Source: an uncultured Bacteroidales bacterium (GTDB taxonomy: Bacteria > Bacteroidota > Bacteroidia > Bacteroidales > Paludibacteraceae). From it: a stretch of DNA of 32,960 nt. Shown here in pieces: positions 7,246 through 15,284 of the stretch. The notes under the pieces are model-generated. The model was not told where the DNA came from. It saw only the letters and a program-made list of their open reading frames with translations, and did not search any database. How positions within the stretch are numbered: the stretch's first letter is position 1; each line of letters begins with the position of its first letter. The translations under genes were made by a program, and so were the position numbers. The DNA is taken from contig CADCCH010000020.1 in the NCBI GenBank assembly GCA_902799875.1, forward strand, positions 31,363 through 64,322, read 5' to 3'.

Positions 7246-8908
7246 GAAGATTATTTTTTCGATGGTGGGACTGAATAAGAGTTTTGGTCCCCAGAAACAG
7301 GTGTTGAAGAATATCTACCTGAGTTTTTTCTATGGTGCCAAGATCGGTATCATCGGTCTGAACGGTGCCGGTAAATCGACGCTCTTGAAGATCATCGCCG
7401 GTATTGAGAAAGAATACCAGGGAGAGGTGGTTTGGTCACCCGGCTATTCGGTTGGTTACCTGGAGCAGGATCCGAAACTCGATCCCGAGAAGACCGTACG
7501 TGAGATTGTGCAGGAAGGTGTGCAGCCTATTATGGACATGCTCAAGGAGTACGACGATATCAATATGGCTTTTGCAGAGCCCGATGCGGACTTCGATAAA
7601 TTATTGGCACGGCAAGCAGAACTGCAAGACAAGCTCGATGCCGCCGACGCATGGAATATTGACCAGAAGTTAGACCGCGCCATGGACGCGTTGCGTTGTC
7701 CGCCGGACGATGCGAAAGTGCCTACCCTCTCCGGAGGTGAACGTCGTCGTGTAGCGCTCTGTCGTCTGTTGTTGCAACAACCGGACGTGCTGCTGTTGGA
7801 TGAGCCGACGAACCATTTGGATGCAGAGAGTATCGATTGGTTGGAGCAACACCTGCAACAATATGCAGGAACGGTGATCTGTATTACGCACGACCGTTAT
7901 TTCCTGGATAATGTAGCGGGTTGGATCCTGGAGCTGGACCGCGGAGAAGGTATCCCCTGGAAAGGCAACTACTCGTCCTGGCTGGAGCAGAAGACCAACC
8001 GGATGGCGCAGGAGGAAAAACAGGCCAGCAAGCGTCGCAAGACTTTGGAGCGTGAGTTGGAATGGATCCGTATGGCTCCGAAAGCACGTCACGCCAAACA
8101 GAAAGCCCGTCTGGACTCGTACGACCGCATGTTGAACGAGGAACAGAAGGAACGCGAGGAGAAGCTGGAGATCTTTATTCCGAATGGTCCACGTTTGGGT
8201 AACAAGGTGATCAATGCCGAAGGTGTGGCCAAGTCCTTTGGTGACAAGTTGCTGTTTGAGGATCTCAATTTCATGTTACCGCCTAACGGTATCGTCGGTG
8301 TGATTGGTCCGAACGGTGCGGGTAAAACAACGCTCTTCCGTATGATAATGGGTACGGAGAAAGCCGATAAGGGTACGTTCTCGGTAGGTGAGACGGTCAA
8401 GATCGGTTACGTCGATCAGCAACATGCCGATATTGACCCGAACAAGAGTGTGTTTGAGCAGATCAGCGGTGGAACGGAGTTTATCCGTGTCGCAGGTCGT
8501 GAGATCAATGCGCGGGCGTACTTGAGTCGTTTCAATTTCACTGGAGCGGATCAAGAGAAGAAATGCGGTGTACTGTCCGGTGGTGAACGAAACCGTTTGC
8601 ATCTGGCTCTGACGCTCAAATCCGAAGCGAACGTACTATTGCTGGACGAGCCGACGAACGATATCGATGTGAACACGCTCCGGGCGTTGGAGGAAGGTCT
8701 CGAGAACTTTGCCGGCTGTGCAGTAGTGATTAGTCACGACCGTTGGTTCCTCGATCGTATCTGTACGCATATTCTGGCCTACGAGGGAGAGGGCAAGGTG
8801 TTCTGGTTTGAAGGCAGCTACTCGGAGTACGAGCAGAATAAGAAAATGCGACTCGGTGAAGAGGCTTGCGAGCCCAAACGGGTCCGCTATCGCGGGCTTA
8901 ATGGGTGA
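7232..8908 (+). CDS. ettA: energy-dependent translational throttle ABC-F protein EttA
   Basis: A 558-aa soluble ABC-F ATPase. It has two ABC domains: Walker A GLNGAGKST with signature LSGGERRRVAL, and Walker A GPNGAGKTT with signature LSGGERNRLHL. Both D-loop regions read LLLDEPTN. EttA hallmarks are RGEGIPWKGNYSSWLEQK, WIRMAPKARHAKQKARLDSY, and a C-terminal half ending in FEGSYSEYEQNKK. In E. coli EttA binds the ribosomal E site and gates the first peptide bond according to energy state. It has no membrane segments, so it is not a transporter. ATG 7232 is chosen because upstream in-frame codons lie in folA. The stop TGA (8906-8908) falls in the first unit of the 8-bp array before tilS. Confidence 0.96.
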   Translation: MADDKKIIFSMVGLNKSFGPQKQVLKNIYLSFFYGAKIGIIGLNGAGKSTLLKIIAGIEKEYQGEVVWSPGYSVGYLEQDPKLDPEKTVREIVQEGVQPIMDMLKEYDDINMAFAEPDADFDKLLARQAELQDKLDAADAWNIDQKLDRAMDALRCPPDDAKVPTLSGGERRRVALCRLLLQQPDVLLLDEPTNHLDAESIDWLEQHLQQYAGTVICITHDRYFLDNVAGWILELDRGEGIPWKGNYSSWLEQKTNRMAQEEKQASKRRKTLERELEWIRMAPKARHAKQKARLDSYDRMLNEEQKEREEKLEIFIPNGPRLGNKVINAEGVAKSFGDKLLFEDLNFMLPPNGIVGVIGPNGAGKTTLFRMIMGTEKADKGTFSVGETVKIGYVDQQHADIDPNKSVFEQISGGTEFIRVAGREINARAYLSRFNFTGADQEKKCGVLSGGERNRLHLALTLKSEANVLLLDEPTNDIDVNTLRALEEGLENFAGCAVVISHDRWFLDRICTHILAYEGEGKVFWFEGSYSEYEQNKKMRLGEEACEPKRVRYRGLNG

Positions 8909-8927
8909 ATGGATGAATGGGTGAATG
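8900..8927 (+). repeat. 8-bp junction array AATGGGTG, 3.5 copies (ettA / tilS)
   Basis: AATGGGTG (8900-8907), AATGGATG (8908-8915), AATGGGTG (8916-8923) and the partial unit AATG (8924-8927). The ettA stop TGA is at 8906-8908 and the tilS ATG is at 8925-8927 in the partial unit. TGA at 8906, 8914 and 8922 covers all three frames. Confidence 0.93.
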
Positions 8928-9806
8928 TTACGTAGAGTCTCGACATATATACGCAAACACGGTTTATTGGATAAAGATAAGCCGGTGTTGGTGGCGGTGA
9001 GTGGTGGTGCAGACAGTGTGGCACTGTTGGATGTGTTACTTCGTGCCGGTTATACCTGTGTGGTGGCACATTGTAACTTCCATCTGCGTGGTGCAGAGAG
9101 TGACCGAGATGCGGCTTTTGTGAGGGAGCTGTGTGCACAATGGAACGTACCCTTGGAAGTCAAAGACTTCGATACGAAAGCCTATGCGAGTGCGCACAAC
9201 GTGAGTATCGAAGTAGCGGCACGGGAGTTGCGATATGCATGGTTTGCGGAAGTAGCGCGCCAACATGCTTGTCAGGCTATCTGCGTAGCGCACCATCAGA
9301 ACGACCAAGTGGAGACCTTGCTGCTGAACCTCAAACGCGGTACGGGACTGCGTGGACTCGCCGGCATGCGGCCCGTCAGTACCAATCCGATGGTGCCCGA
9401 AAGTGCACCGGTAGTTCGTCCGCTCTTATGCACCACACGGGATTATATTGAACATTACCTACGGGACAAGAGGCAACTCAATTGGGTGAACGACAGCACC
9501 AACAGCGACACCTCGATCACCCGGAATGCGATCCGTGCACAGGTGCGTACATACACCAAAGCCGAGATCGAACACATGGCCCAAACGGCAGAATATATAC
9601 AAGGGTATGTAGATTGGTTAGAAGGTAAAGATACCCGCGAAGCAGGAATAGCCCGATTGTACGAAGCACTTCGCGATTGTAATTTTGCTGAAATAGATAA
9701 GATATACGATGCGTTGCAAAAGGGAGAAGGAGGTAAAACATTCACATCCAAGACCCATCAGGCAACGATAAAAAAAGGTAAGTTATGCGTCACTACGGTA
9801 TCATAG
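8925..9806 (+). CDS. tilS: tRNA(Ile)-lysidine synthase, short form
   Basis: A 293-aa N-type ATP pyrophosphatase. The PP-loop SGGADS is at residues 26-31, followed by AHCNFHLRGAESDRDAAFV, HNVSIEVAARELRYAWF, AHHQNDQVETLLLNLKRGTGLRGLAGM and the tRNA-binding segment NWVNDSTNSDTSITRNAIR. The enzyme attaches lysine to C34 of tRNA-Ile(CAU) so that it reads AUA. Most TilS proteins are about 430-450 aa with C-terminal substrate domains. This one ends soon after the core, with a short beta-rich tail (GKTFTSKTHQATIKKGKLCVTTVS), so it appears to lack the final domain. It overlaps aroE by 22 bp, and no frameshift is evident. Confidence 0.93.
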   Translation: MLRRVSTYIRKHGLLDKDKPVLVAVSGGADSVALLDVLLRAGYTCVVAHCNFHLRGAESDRDAAFVRELCAQWNVPLEVKDFDTKAYASAHNVSIEVAARELRYAWFAEVARQHACQAICVAHHQNDQVETLLLNLKRGTGLRGLAGMRPVSTNPMVPESAPVVRPLLCTTRDYIEHYLRDKRQLNWVNDSTNSDTSITRNAIRAQVRTYTKAEIEHMAQTAEYIQGYVDWLEGKDTREAGIARLYEALRDCNFAEIDKIYDALQKGEGGKTFTSKTHQATIKKGKLCVTTVS

Positions 9807-10513
9807 GATTTCCACTACTCCACTCGTTCTCTGCGAAGTATTTCAATGAGAAATTTGCAACAGAGCATATCGAGGCGGAATATTCGTTGTACCCAACAGG
9901 GATTGAAGATTTAAGATTGAAGATTGAAGATTTATTGGACTCCCTGGATGGGTTCAATGTAACCTTGCCGTATAAGCAAGCGATTATTCCGTTTTTGGAT
10001 CGATTGGATGAGACTGCGCAGGCGATTGGTGCAGTGAATGTGGTGTATAAGCGTGTGGGTTATAACACGGATTGTTTGGGATTTATGGAGTCCATTAAGC
10101 CTCTATTGCGTGCGTATGATAGCAAGGCGTTGGTTCTTGGTACAGGTGGAGCGTCCAAAGCCGCATGTTACGGTTTGCGTAAATTAGGGATCACCCCTAC
10201 CCTCGTCAGTCGGAATCCGAAAGAAGGACAGTTGGGATACAAGGACTTGACGCCGGAGATAATGGCAGAGCATACGATCATTGTGAATTGCACGCCCTTA
10301 GGTATGTACCCGGACGTGAACAGTTGTCCGGATATACCATATGAACTTATTTCGGCACGACATTTGTTGTTTGACTGCGTGTATAACCCTGAAGAGACGC
10401 TCTTTTTGCAGAAAGGCAAGGCACAGGGCGCCACGATTCAAAACGGTATCGGGATGTTATACGGTCAGGCCAAAGAAGCATGGGGTATTTGGAGTGAATG
10501 GATGAATGAATGA
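9785..10513 (+). CDS. aroE: shikimate dehydrogenase
   Basis: A 242-aa enzyme that reduces 3-dehydroshikimate to shikimate with NADPH, in the pathway to aromatic amino acids. Motifs: substrate-binding PLLHSFSAKYFN, catalytic Lys64 in FNVTLPYK, Asp96 in YNTDCLGF, the nucleotide-binding loop GTGGASKA (119-126), and the C-terminal QNGIGMLYGQA. It is shorter than E. coli AroE (272 aa) but complete. Residues about 39-52 (IEDLRLKIEDLLD) are written by a 7-bp tandem array at 9901-9935, which lies in a variable region before the catalytic Lys. Its final codons are part of the 8-bp array at 10494-10525. Confidence 0.96.
   Translation: MRHYGIIGFPLLHSFSAKYFNEKFATEHIEAEYSLYPTGIEDLRLKIEDLLDSLDGFNVTLPYKQAIIPFLDRLDETAQAIGAVNVVYKRVGYNTDCLGFMESIKPLLRAYDSKALVLGTGGASKAACYGLRKLGITPTLVSRNPKEGQLGYKDLTPEIMAEHTIIVNCTPLGMYPDVNSCPDIPYELISARHLLFDCVYNPEETLFLQKGKAQGATIQNGIGMLYGQAKEAWGIWSEWMNE
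9901..9935 (+). repeat. 7-bp array GATTGAA, five copies, inside aroE
   Basis: GATTGAA (9901), GATTTAA (9908), GATTGAA (9915), GATTGAA (9922), GATTTAT (9929-9935). It is read through in the aroE frame. TGA and TAA triplets in the array fall only in the other two frames. Confidence 0.93.
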
Positions 10514-10525
10514 AAGAATGAAAGA
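10494..10525 (+). repeat. 8-bp junction array ATGAAAGA/ATGAATGA, four copies (aroE / DUF4831)
   Basis: GTGAATGG (10494), ATGAATGA (10502), ATGAAAGA (10510), ATGAAAGA (10518-10525). The aroE stop TGA is at 10511-10513 in unit 3, and the chosen DUF4831 start follows at 10527. TGA occurs in all three frames. Confidence 0.9.
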
Positions 10526-10526
10526 T

Positions 10527-11573
10527 ATGAAAAGAATTTTTGTTATTTCCGCCTCAGTTTTGGCGCTGTGCGCGGTGCAAGCACAAGTATTGGAAGAGAA
10601 CGAATCGGCACTGGTGTACTACAGTCCGAAGACAGAAATCCGTTTGGATTTTACCTACACGGTAGAACGTTTTGAACGCGGACAGTACGCAGAGTTTGCG
10701 GAGTCGATGATCGGTGCAACCGATGCGGTGATGGAAACCGGAAGTGTATGTACGCTGCAAGACGTACATATCGGTACGGCTACCACGACCGACTATCAAC
10801 GTCCGCATAAAGTGAACACCGATGCCGGTTTTCCGATGTTGTTGAATATCAACGACAAGGGTCTGCTGACAGGTTATAACGTGCGTCACTTTGGTGGTAA
10901 ACCCGCACCGAAAAAGGACGAGTGTGAGAAAGAGCGTAAGCATAAAGCACCGCGGGTACTGGTTCCGCCCTACCCGGAAGAGGTGCTGAATGCCGCTAAT
11001 CCCGAGGCACAGGCACACGAGGTAGCCAAACAGATCTTCCATCTGCGCGAGACGCGTATGTATTTGTTGAACGGAGAAGTGGAGAACGCACCGGCAGACG
11101 GAGAGGCCATGCGACTGGTGCTCGAAGAGCTGGATAAGCAGGAACGGGAGTTAACGCGTCTGTTTGTCGGTAAGCGCTCCAAGCGGGAAGAGCACAAGAG
11201 TGTCCGTGTGGTGCCTAACGATGCAGGTGAGTTGCTGTTCTTCAGTGATGAGAACGGTTTTACGGACAGCGACAATGTCGATGCCGACACGATTGAGATA
11301 CGTATGAGTTGTGAGCAACAAGTAGCACAACCGGTGATTGTAGATGCCAAGAACAAGAAGAAAGCACCGGAGATGACGCAGATTGTGTATAACATCCCTG
11401 GATATTGTACGGTAAGCGTCCTGTACAAGGGTCAAAAACTGGCCGATCGTGCCGTGCCGGTTGCCCAATTAGGTATCGATGTGGCGTTACCGAAGAGTAT
11501 GTTTGTAGGCAAAGACCTGCCGAAGATTGTGTTCAGTGACAAAACCGGAAATATCGAGTCGATTAATCAATGA
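10527..11573 (+). CDS. DUF4831 family exported protein
   Basis: A 348-aa protein with a signal peptide MKRIFVISASVLALCAVQAQ. The first part, ALVYYSPKTEIRLDFTYTVERFERGQYAEFAESMIG, is the feature by which I place it in DUF4831, a Bacteroidota periplasmic or surface family with no assigned role. The rest has a charged middle (about residues 130-150, rich in Lys, Glu and Arg) and beta-rich segments. ATG 10527 is preferred to 10506, because the earlier start would place array-encoded residues before the signal peptide. It overlaps porD by 4 bp (ATGA), and in Bacteroidales this pairing suggests an envelope or secretion link, which is an inference. Confidence 0.85.
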   Translation: MKRIFVISASVLALCAVQAQVLEENESALVYYSPKTEIRLDFTYTVERFERGQYAEFAESMIGATDAVMETGSVCTLQDVHIGTATTTDYQRPHKVNTDAGFPMLLNINDKGLLTGYNVRHFGGKPAPKKDECEKERKHKAPRVLVPPYPEEVLNAANPEAQAHEVAKQIFHLRETRMYLLNGEVENAPADGEAMRLVLEELDKQERELTRLFVGKRSKREEHKSVRVVPNDAGELLFFSDENGFTDSDNVDADTIEIRMSCEQQVAQPVIVDAKNKKKAPEMTQIVYNIPGYCTVSVLYKGQKLADRAVPVAQLGIDVALPKSMFVGKDLPKIVFSDKTGNIESINQ

Positions 11574-12478
11574 GAAAGTTTTTTTACATAGCATGCATAC
11601 TATGTGCCGCAAGCCTAGCGAACGCGCAGGAGATCAACTGTACGGTGACCATCAACTCCGATCAGATAGAAGGCTCCAACAAACAGGTCTATGAGACGCT
11701 GAAATCGTCCATCGAGGAGTATATGAACCAGAACCGCTGGACGAATATGACGTACGCCGAGCAGGAGAAGATTGAGTGTAGCATGCTGATCTTAGTCAAG
11801 GAAGCGGCGGATAACATGTACAAATGTGAGATGACGTTGCAGAGTCGCCGTCCGGTTTGGGGTACGACCTACACCACTCCGCTGCTCAATTTTGTGGACC
11901 GCAATTTCAACTTCACCTACCAGGAGTATGATCGTCTGGACTGGCAGCAGAACACATTTACCACCAACCTCACGGCGATGTTGGCGTACTACTGTTACCT
12001 GATCATCGGTCACGACCAGGATAGTTTTCAACGTTTGGGTGGTACTCCCTTTTTCCAGGTCTGTGAAGAGATTGTTAACACCTGTCAGAGTGCCAGTATG
12101 GAGAGTTCTGAACAGAAAGGTTGGTTAGCTTTTGACAGCAACCGAAACCGTTATGCATTGATCAACAACCTGCTGGACGAGGCGTTTAAGAAATACCGCA
12201 ATTTCTACTACGAGTACCACCGTTTGGGGCTCGATGAGATGAGCGGGAACGTCACCAACGGTCGAGCCCGTATTGCGCAAGGCATGCCGGTGCTGAAGGA
12301 AGCCTATCGCGCTCGTCCTGCGACGTACGTGATCAATACCTTCCTGGACGCCAAGGCCGATGAGTTGGTGGATATCTTCAAAAAGGGCACGGACAAAGAG
12401 AAAAAAGAAGTGTATGATCTGCTGATGGATATCGATGCCACGCGGCAGAGTACGTATGATCGCATTAATGGAAATTAA
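11570..12478 (+). CDS. porD: type IX secretion system protein PorD (DUF4835)
   Basis: A 302-aa protein with signal peptide MRKFFYIACILCAASLANAQ. The mature part begins EINCTVTINSDQIEGSNKQVYETLKSSIEEYMNQNRWTN. It also contains TLQSRRPVWGTTYTTPLLNFVD, YYCYLIIGHDQDSF and a C-terminal helix DRING. This is the DUF4835 pattern known as PorD, required for type IX secretion in Porphyromonas gingivalis; its exact role is not settled. porD directly upstream of recN is a gene order I know from other Bacteroidota. The stop TAA closes the first unit of the 7-bp array before recN. Confidence 0.9.
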   Translation: MRKFFYIACILCAASLANAQEINCTVTINSDQIEGSNKQVYETLKSSIEEYMNQNRWTNMTYAEQEKIECSMLILVKEAADNMYKCEMTLQSRRPVWGTTYTTPLLNFVDRNFNFTYQEYDRLDWQQNTFTTNLTAMLAYYCYLIIGHDQDSFQRLGGTPFFQVCEEIVNTCQSASMESSEQKGWLAFDSNRNRYALINNLLDEAFKKYRNFYYEYHRLGLDEMSGNVTNGRARIAQGMPVLKEAYRARPATYVINTFLDAKADELVDIFKKGTDKEKKEVYDLLMDIDATRQSTYDRINGN

Positions 12479-12499
12479 AAATTAAGAATTAAAAATTAA
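12472..12499 (+). repeat. 7-bp junction array AAATTAA, four copies (porD / recN)
   Basis: AAATTAA (12472), AAATTAA (12479), GAATTAA (12486), AAATTAA (12493-12499). The porD stop TAA is the end of unit 1 (12476-12478). The A of the recN ATG (12499) is the last base of unit 4. TAA at 12476, 12483, 12490 and 12497 covers all frames. Confidence 0.95.
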
Positions 12500-14076
12500 T
12501 GCTCAAGCATTTACATATACAGAACTACGCGCTGATCAGCCATCTCGATATTGATTTTGAGAGCGGCTTCTCGGTGATGACCGGTGAGACCGGTGCCGGA
12601 AAGAGTATCATCTTAGGTGCTCTGGCGTTGGTGCTCGGTGCGCGTGCGGATAGTAAGGCCATCACAGACGGTGAGGACAAATGTATCATCGAGGCAGAGT
12701 TTGATGAGGGGATTATCCGTCGTGAGCTATACACCAACGGCAAGAGTCGTTCGTTTGTCGATGACAGCGTGGTGACGCTGCAGGAACTCAAAGTGTTGGC
12801 TAACCGACTCATTGATATCCACAGCCAGCACGCGAACTTGCTGATTGAGAACGCAGATTTTCAGTTGGAGGTCGTAGATGCGGTAGCACAAAACGATGAG
12901 CAACTAAGCGCGTACGGTCAACAATACGAACGGTACACCGATGCTTTAGAAGCTTTGCATAAGTTGCAGGCGCTGGCCAAGAAGAGTCAGACCGATGCGG
13001 ATTATATCCAGTACCGGTACCAGTTGCTCAATGAGGCGAACTTGGAAGCCGGAGAACTGGAGGCCTTGGAACAGGAGCAATACACGCTCAGCCACGCCGA
13101 AGAGATCCAAACGGCCCTGCAGACTGCGGTGGAGGCATTGAGCGGAGAGCAAGGCAGTGCGATAGAAGCACTACGTGCTTGTCGGTTGGAGGACGCAGCA
13201 AGTGACTTGCAAGAGCGCATCGACAGTGCCCGTATTGAGCTTCAGGACATTGCCGAAGAAGCCGAACGTAAGTTACGTCATATCGAAATGGATCCGCAAC
13301 GTCTGGAATGGGTGGAAGAGCGCATCGGGACACTGGAAGAACTGAAACGGAAATTCAGTGTCGAGACGGTCGAGGAACTCATTGGAATACGGGACGAGTT
13401 AGCGGAACAAGTGAACCGTTTGGACAGTTTTGATTTTGACATCGAACAAGCGAAGAAAGTGCTGGAGAAAGAGAAATCAGCCCTCACCAAAGCGGCAGAC
13501 GTGCTTACCAAGAGTCGCAAAGCCGTGACTCCGCATATGTGCGAAAAGCTGATCGCGGATCTCAAACGGCTAGGTGTTGCACATGCAAACGTACAAATTG
13601 CGATCCTCCCAACCCCGGACTTTACACCAAATGGTTGCGACGAGGTACAGATCCGTTTTGCAGCTAACTTGAATCAGAGTTTACGAAATGTGAGTGAGGT
13701 TGCGTCCGGTGGTGAGATCAGTCGTCTGATGCTTTGCATCAAGGCCTTGATAGCTAACACCAAAGGTCTGCCGACCATCATCTTTGATGAGATAGACACC
13801 GGTGTGAGTGGAGATGTCGCGACGCAGATGGCCTCTATTATGCAGGAGATGGCGACCCATCGTCAGATCATTGCCATCACCCATCTGCCGCAGATTGCCG
13901 CCAAAGGAACGCACCATTATAAGGTCTATAAGGCGGATACGGCAACCCGCACGGAAACGCATATTGCGTGTCTGAATGACCCAGAGCGAATACACGAAAT
14001 AGCCAGCATGCTGAGTGGTAAGCACACCAGCGAGGCGGCACTGAATACAGCCAAAGAACTACTATGTTGCCATTAG
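12499..14076 (+). CDS. recN: DNA repair ATPase RecN
   Basis: A 525-aa SMC-like protein. Order: Walker A GETGAGKSIILGAL near residue 32, the RecN-type IDIHSQHANLL, a long coiled coil broken in the middle (about 150-350, rich in Glu, Gln, Leu and Ala), the ABC signature VASGGEISRLML, and Walker B TIIFDEIDTGVSG followed by HRQIIAITHLPQIAAKGTHHYKVYK. RecN gathers DNA ends during double-strand break repair. It is slightly shorter than the E. coli protein (553 aa). It overlaps rarA by 13 bp. Confidence 0.97.
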   Translation: MLKHLHIQNYALISHLDIDFESGFSVMTGETGAGKSIILGALALVLGARADSKAITDGEDKCIIEAEFDEGIIRRELYTNGKSRSFVDDSVVTLQELKVLANRLIDIHSQHANLLIENADFQLEVVDAVAQNDEQLSAYGQQYERYTDALEALHKLQALAKKSQTDADYIQYRYQLLNEANLEAGELEALEQEQYTLSHAEEIQTALQTAVEALSGEQGSAIEALRACRLEDAASDLQERIDSARIELQDIAEEAERKLRHIEMDPQRLEWVEERIGTLEELKRKFSVETVEELIGIRDELAEQVNRLDSFDFDIEQAKKVLEKEKSALTKAADVLTKSRKAVTPHMCEKLIADLKRLGVAHANVQIAILPTPDFTPNGCDEVQIRFAANLNQSLRNVSEVASGGEISRLMLCIKALIANTKGLPTIIFDEIDTGVSGDVATQMASIMQEMATHRQIIAITHLPQIAAKGTHHYKVYKADTATRTETHIACLNDPERIHEIASMLSGKHTSEAALNTAKELLCCH

Positions 14077-15284
14077 CAGAAAGATTGCGTCCGAAGAATC
14101 TGGACGAGTACATAGGCCAGAAACATCTGGTGGGTCAAGGGGCAATCCTGAGACAGATGATTGAGAGCGGTAACATCGCCAGTTTTATCCTGTGGGGTCC
14201 TCCGGGTGTGGGTAAGACAACCCTTGCCCGTATCATCGCGCACCAACTGCAACGACCGTTCTATACGCTGAGTGCGGTGACAAGTGGTGTGAAAGAGGTA
14301 CGGGACGTGATTGACAAAGCCAAACGGAATGCGAGTCTCAACAGCGGACTCTTTGCGCCGACGGACAGTCGCAGTCCGATCCTGTTTATCGACGAGATCC
14401 ATCGGTTCAGCAAGAGTCAGCAGGACAGTCTGTTAGGTGCAGTCGAGGAAGGAACTATCACCTTGATTGGCGCGACGACCGAGAACCCGAGTTTTGAAGT
14501 CATCACTCCCCTACTCAGCCGTTGTCAGGTGTACGTTCTCAAGTCTCTGGACAAGGACGATCTGTTGGAATTACTGCACCGTGCACTGACGCAAGACGAG
14601 TATATCCGGTCCTTGGGACTGGAAGTCAAGGACACCGACGCCCTGCTGCGGTACAGCGGAGGAGATGCCCGTAAGTTGCTCAATATCATTGAGTTGGTAA
14701 GTAACAGCGGTGTCAAAGTGATCGACAACGAGACCGTTACCAAACAACTGCAACAGAACCCTGTGGCTTACGACAAAGACGGCGAGATGCATTACGATAT
14801 CATCTCGGCCTTCATCAAGTCGGTACGCGGCAGTGATCCGAATGCAGCGATCTACTGGTTGGCACGAATGATCGAAGGAGGAGAAGATCCGAAGTTCATT
14901 GCCCGCCGATTGGTCATCCTGGCCAGCGAAGATATCGGTCTGGCTAACCCGAATGCGATGTTGCTGGCGAACACGTGTTTTGATGTAGTGAACAAGATCG
15001 GCTGGCCGGAAGGACGAATTCCGTTAGCGGAAACGACCATCTATCTGGCGACCTGTAAGAAAGATAACTCGGCCTATTTGGCAATTGATTCGGCGTTGGC
15101 TAAAGTGCGTGAGACGGGAAACTTACCGGTGCCTTTACACTTGCGCAACGCCCCGACGAGTCTTATGAAAGAACTGGGTTACAGCGACGGATATAAGTAC
15201 CCGCACGACTATCCGGGACATTGGACAGAACAACAATACATGCCCGATGAACTGGTGGGCACCGCGTTTTGGCACAAAGATTGA
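14064..15284 (+). CDS. rarA: replication-associated recombination protein A (AAA ATPase RarA/MgsA)
   Basis: A 406-aa AAA+ ATPase of the clamp-loader clade. The start LAERLRPKNLDEYIGQKHLVG is diagnostic. Walker A GPPGVGKTTLARIIA, Walker B PILFIDEIHRFSKSQQD, sensor GATTENPSFEV and the C-terminal helical region with RGSDPNAAIYWLARMIEGGEDPKFIARRL are intact. RarA acts at stalled replication forks. Its stop shares one base with the hemW start (TGATG). Confidence 0.96.
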   Translation: MLPLAERLRPKNLDEYIGQKHLVGQGAILRQMIESGNIASFILWGPPGVGKTTLARIIAHQLQRPFYTLSAVTSGVKEVRDVIDKAKRNASLNSGLFAPTDSRSPILFIDEIHRFSKSQQDSLLGAVEEGTITLIGATTENPSFEVITPLLSRCQVYVLKSLDKDDLLELLHRALTQDEYIRSLGLEVKDTDALLRYSGGDARKLLNIIELVSNSGVKVIDNETVTKQLQQNPVAYDKDGEMHYDIISAFIKSVRGSDPNAAIYWLARMIEGGEDPKFIARRLVILASEDIGLANPNAMLLANTCFDVVNKIGWPEGRIPLAETTIYLATCKKDNSAYLAIDSALAKVRETGNLPVPLHLRNAPTSLMKELGYSDGYKYPHDYPGHWTEQQYMPDELVGTAFWHKD

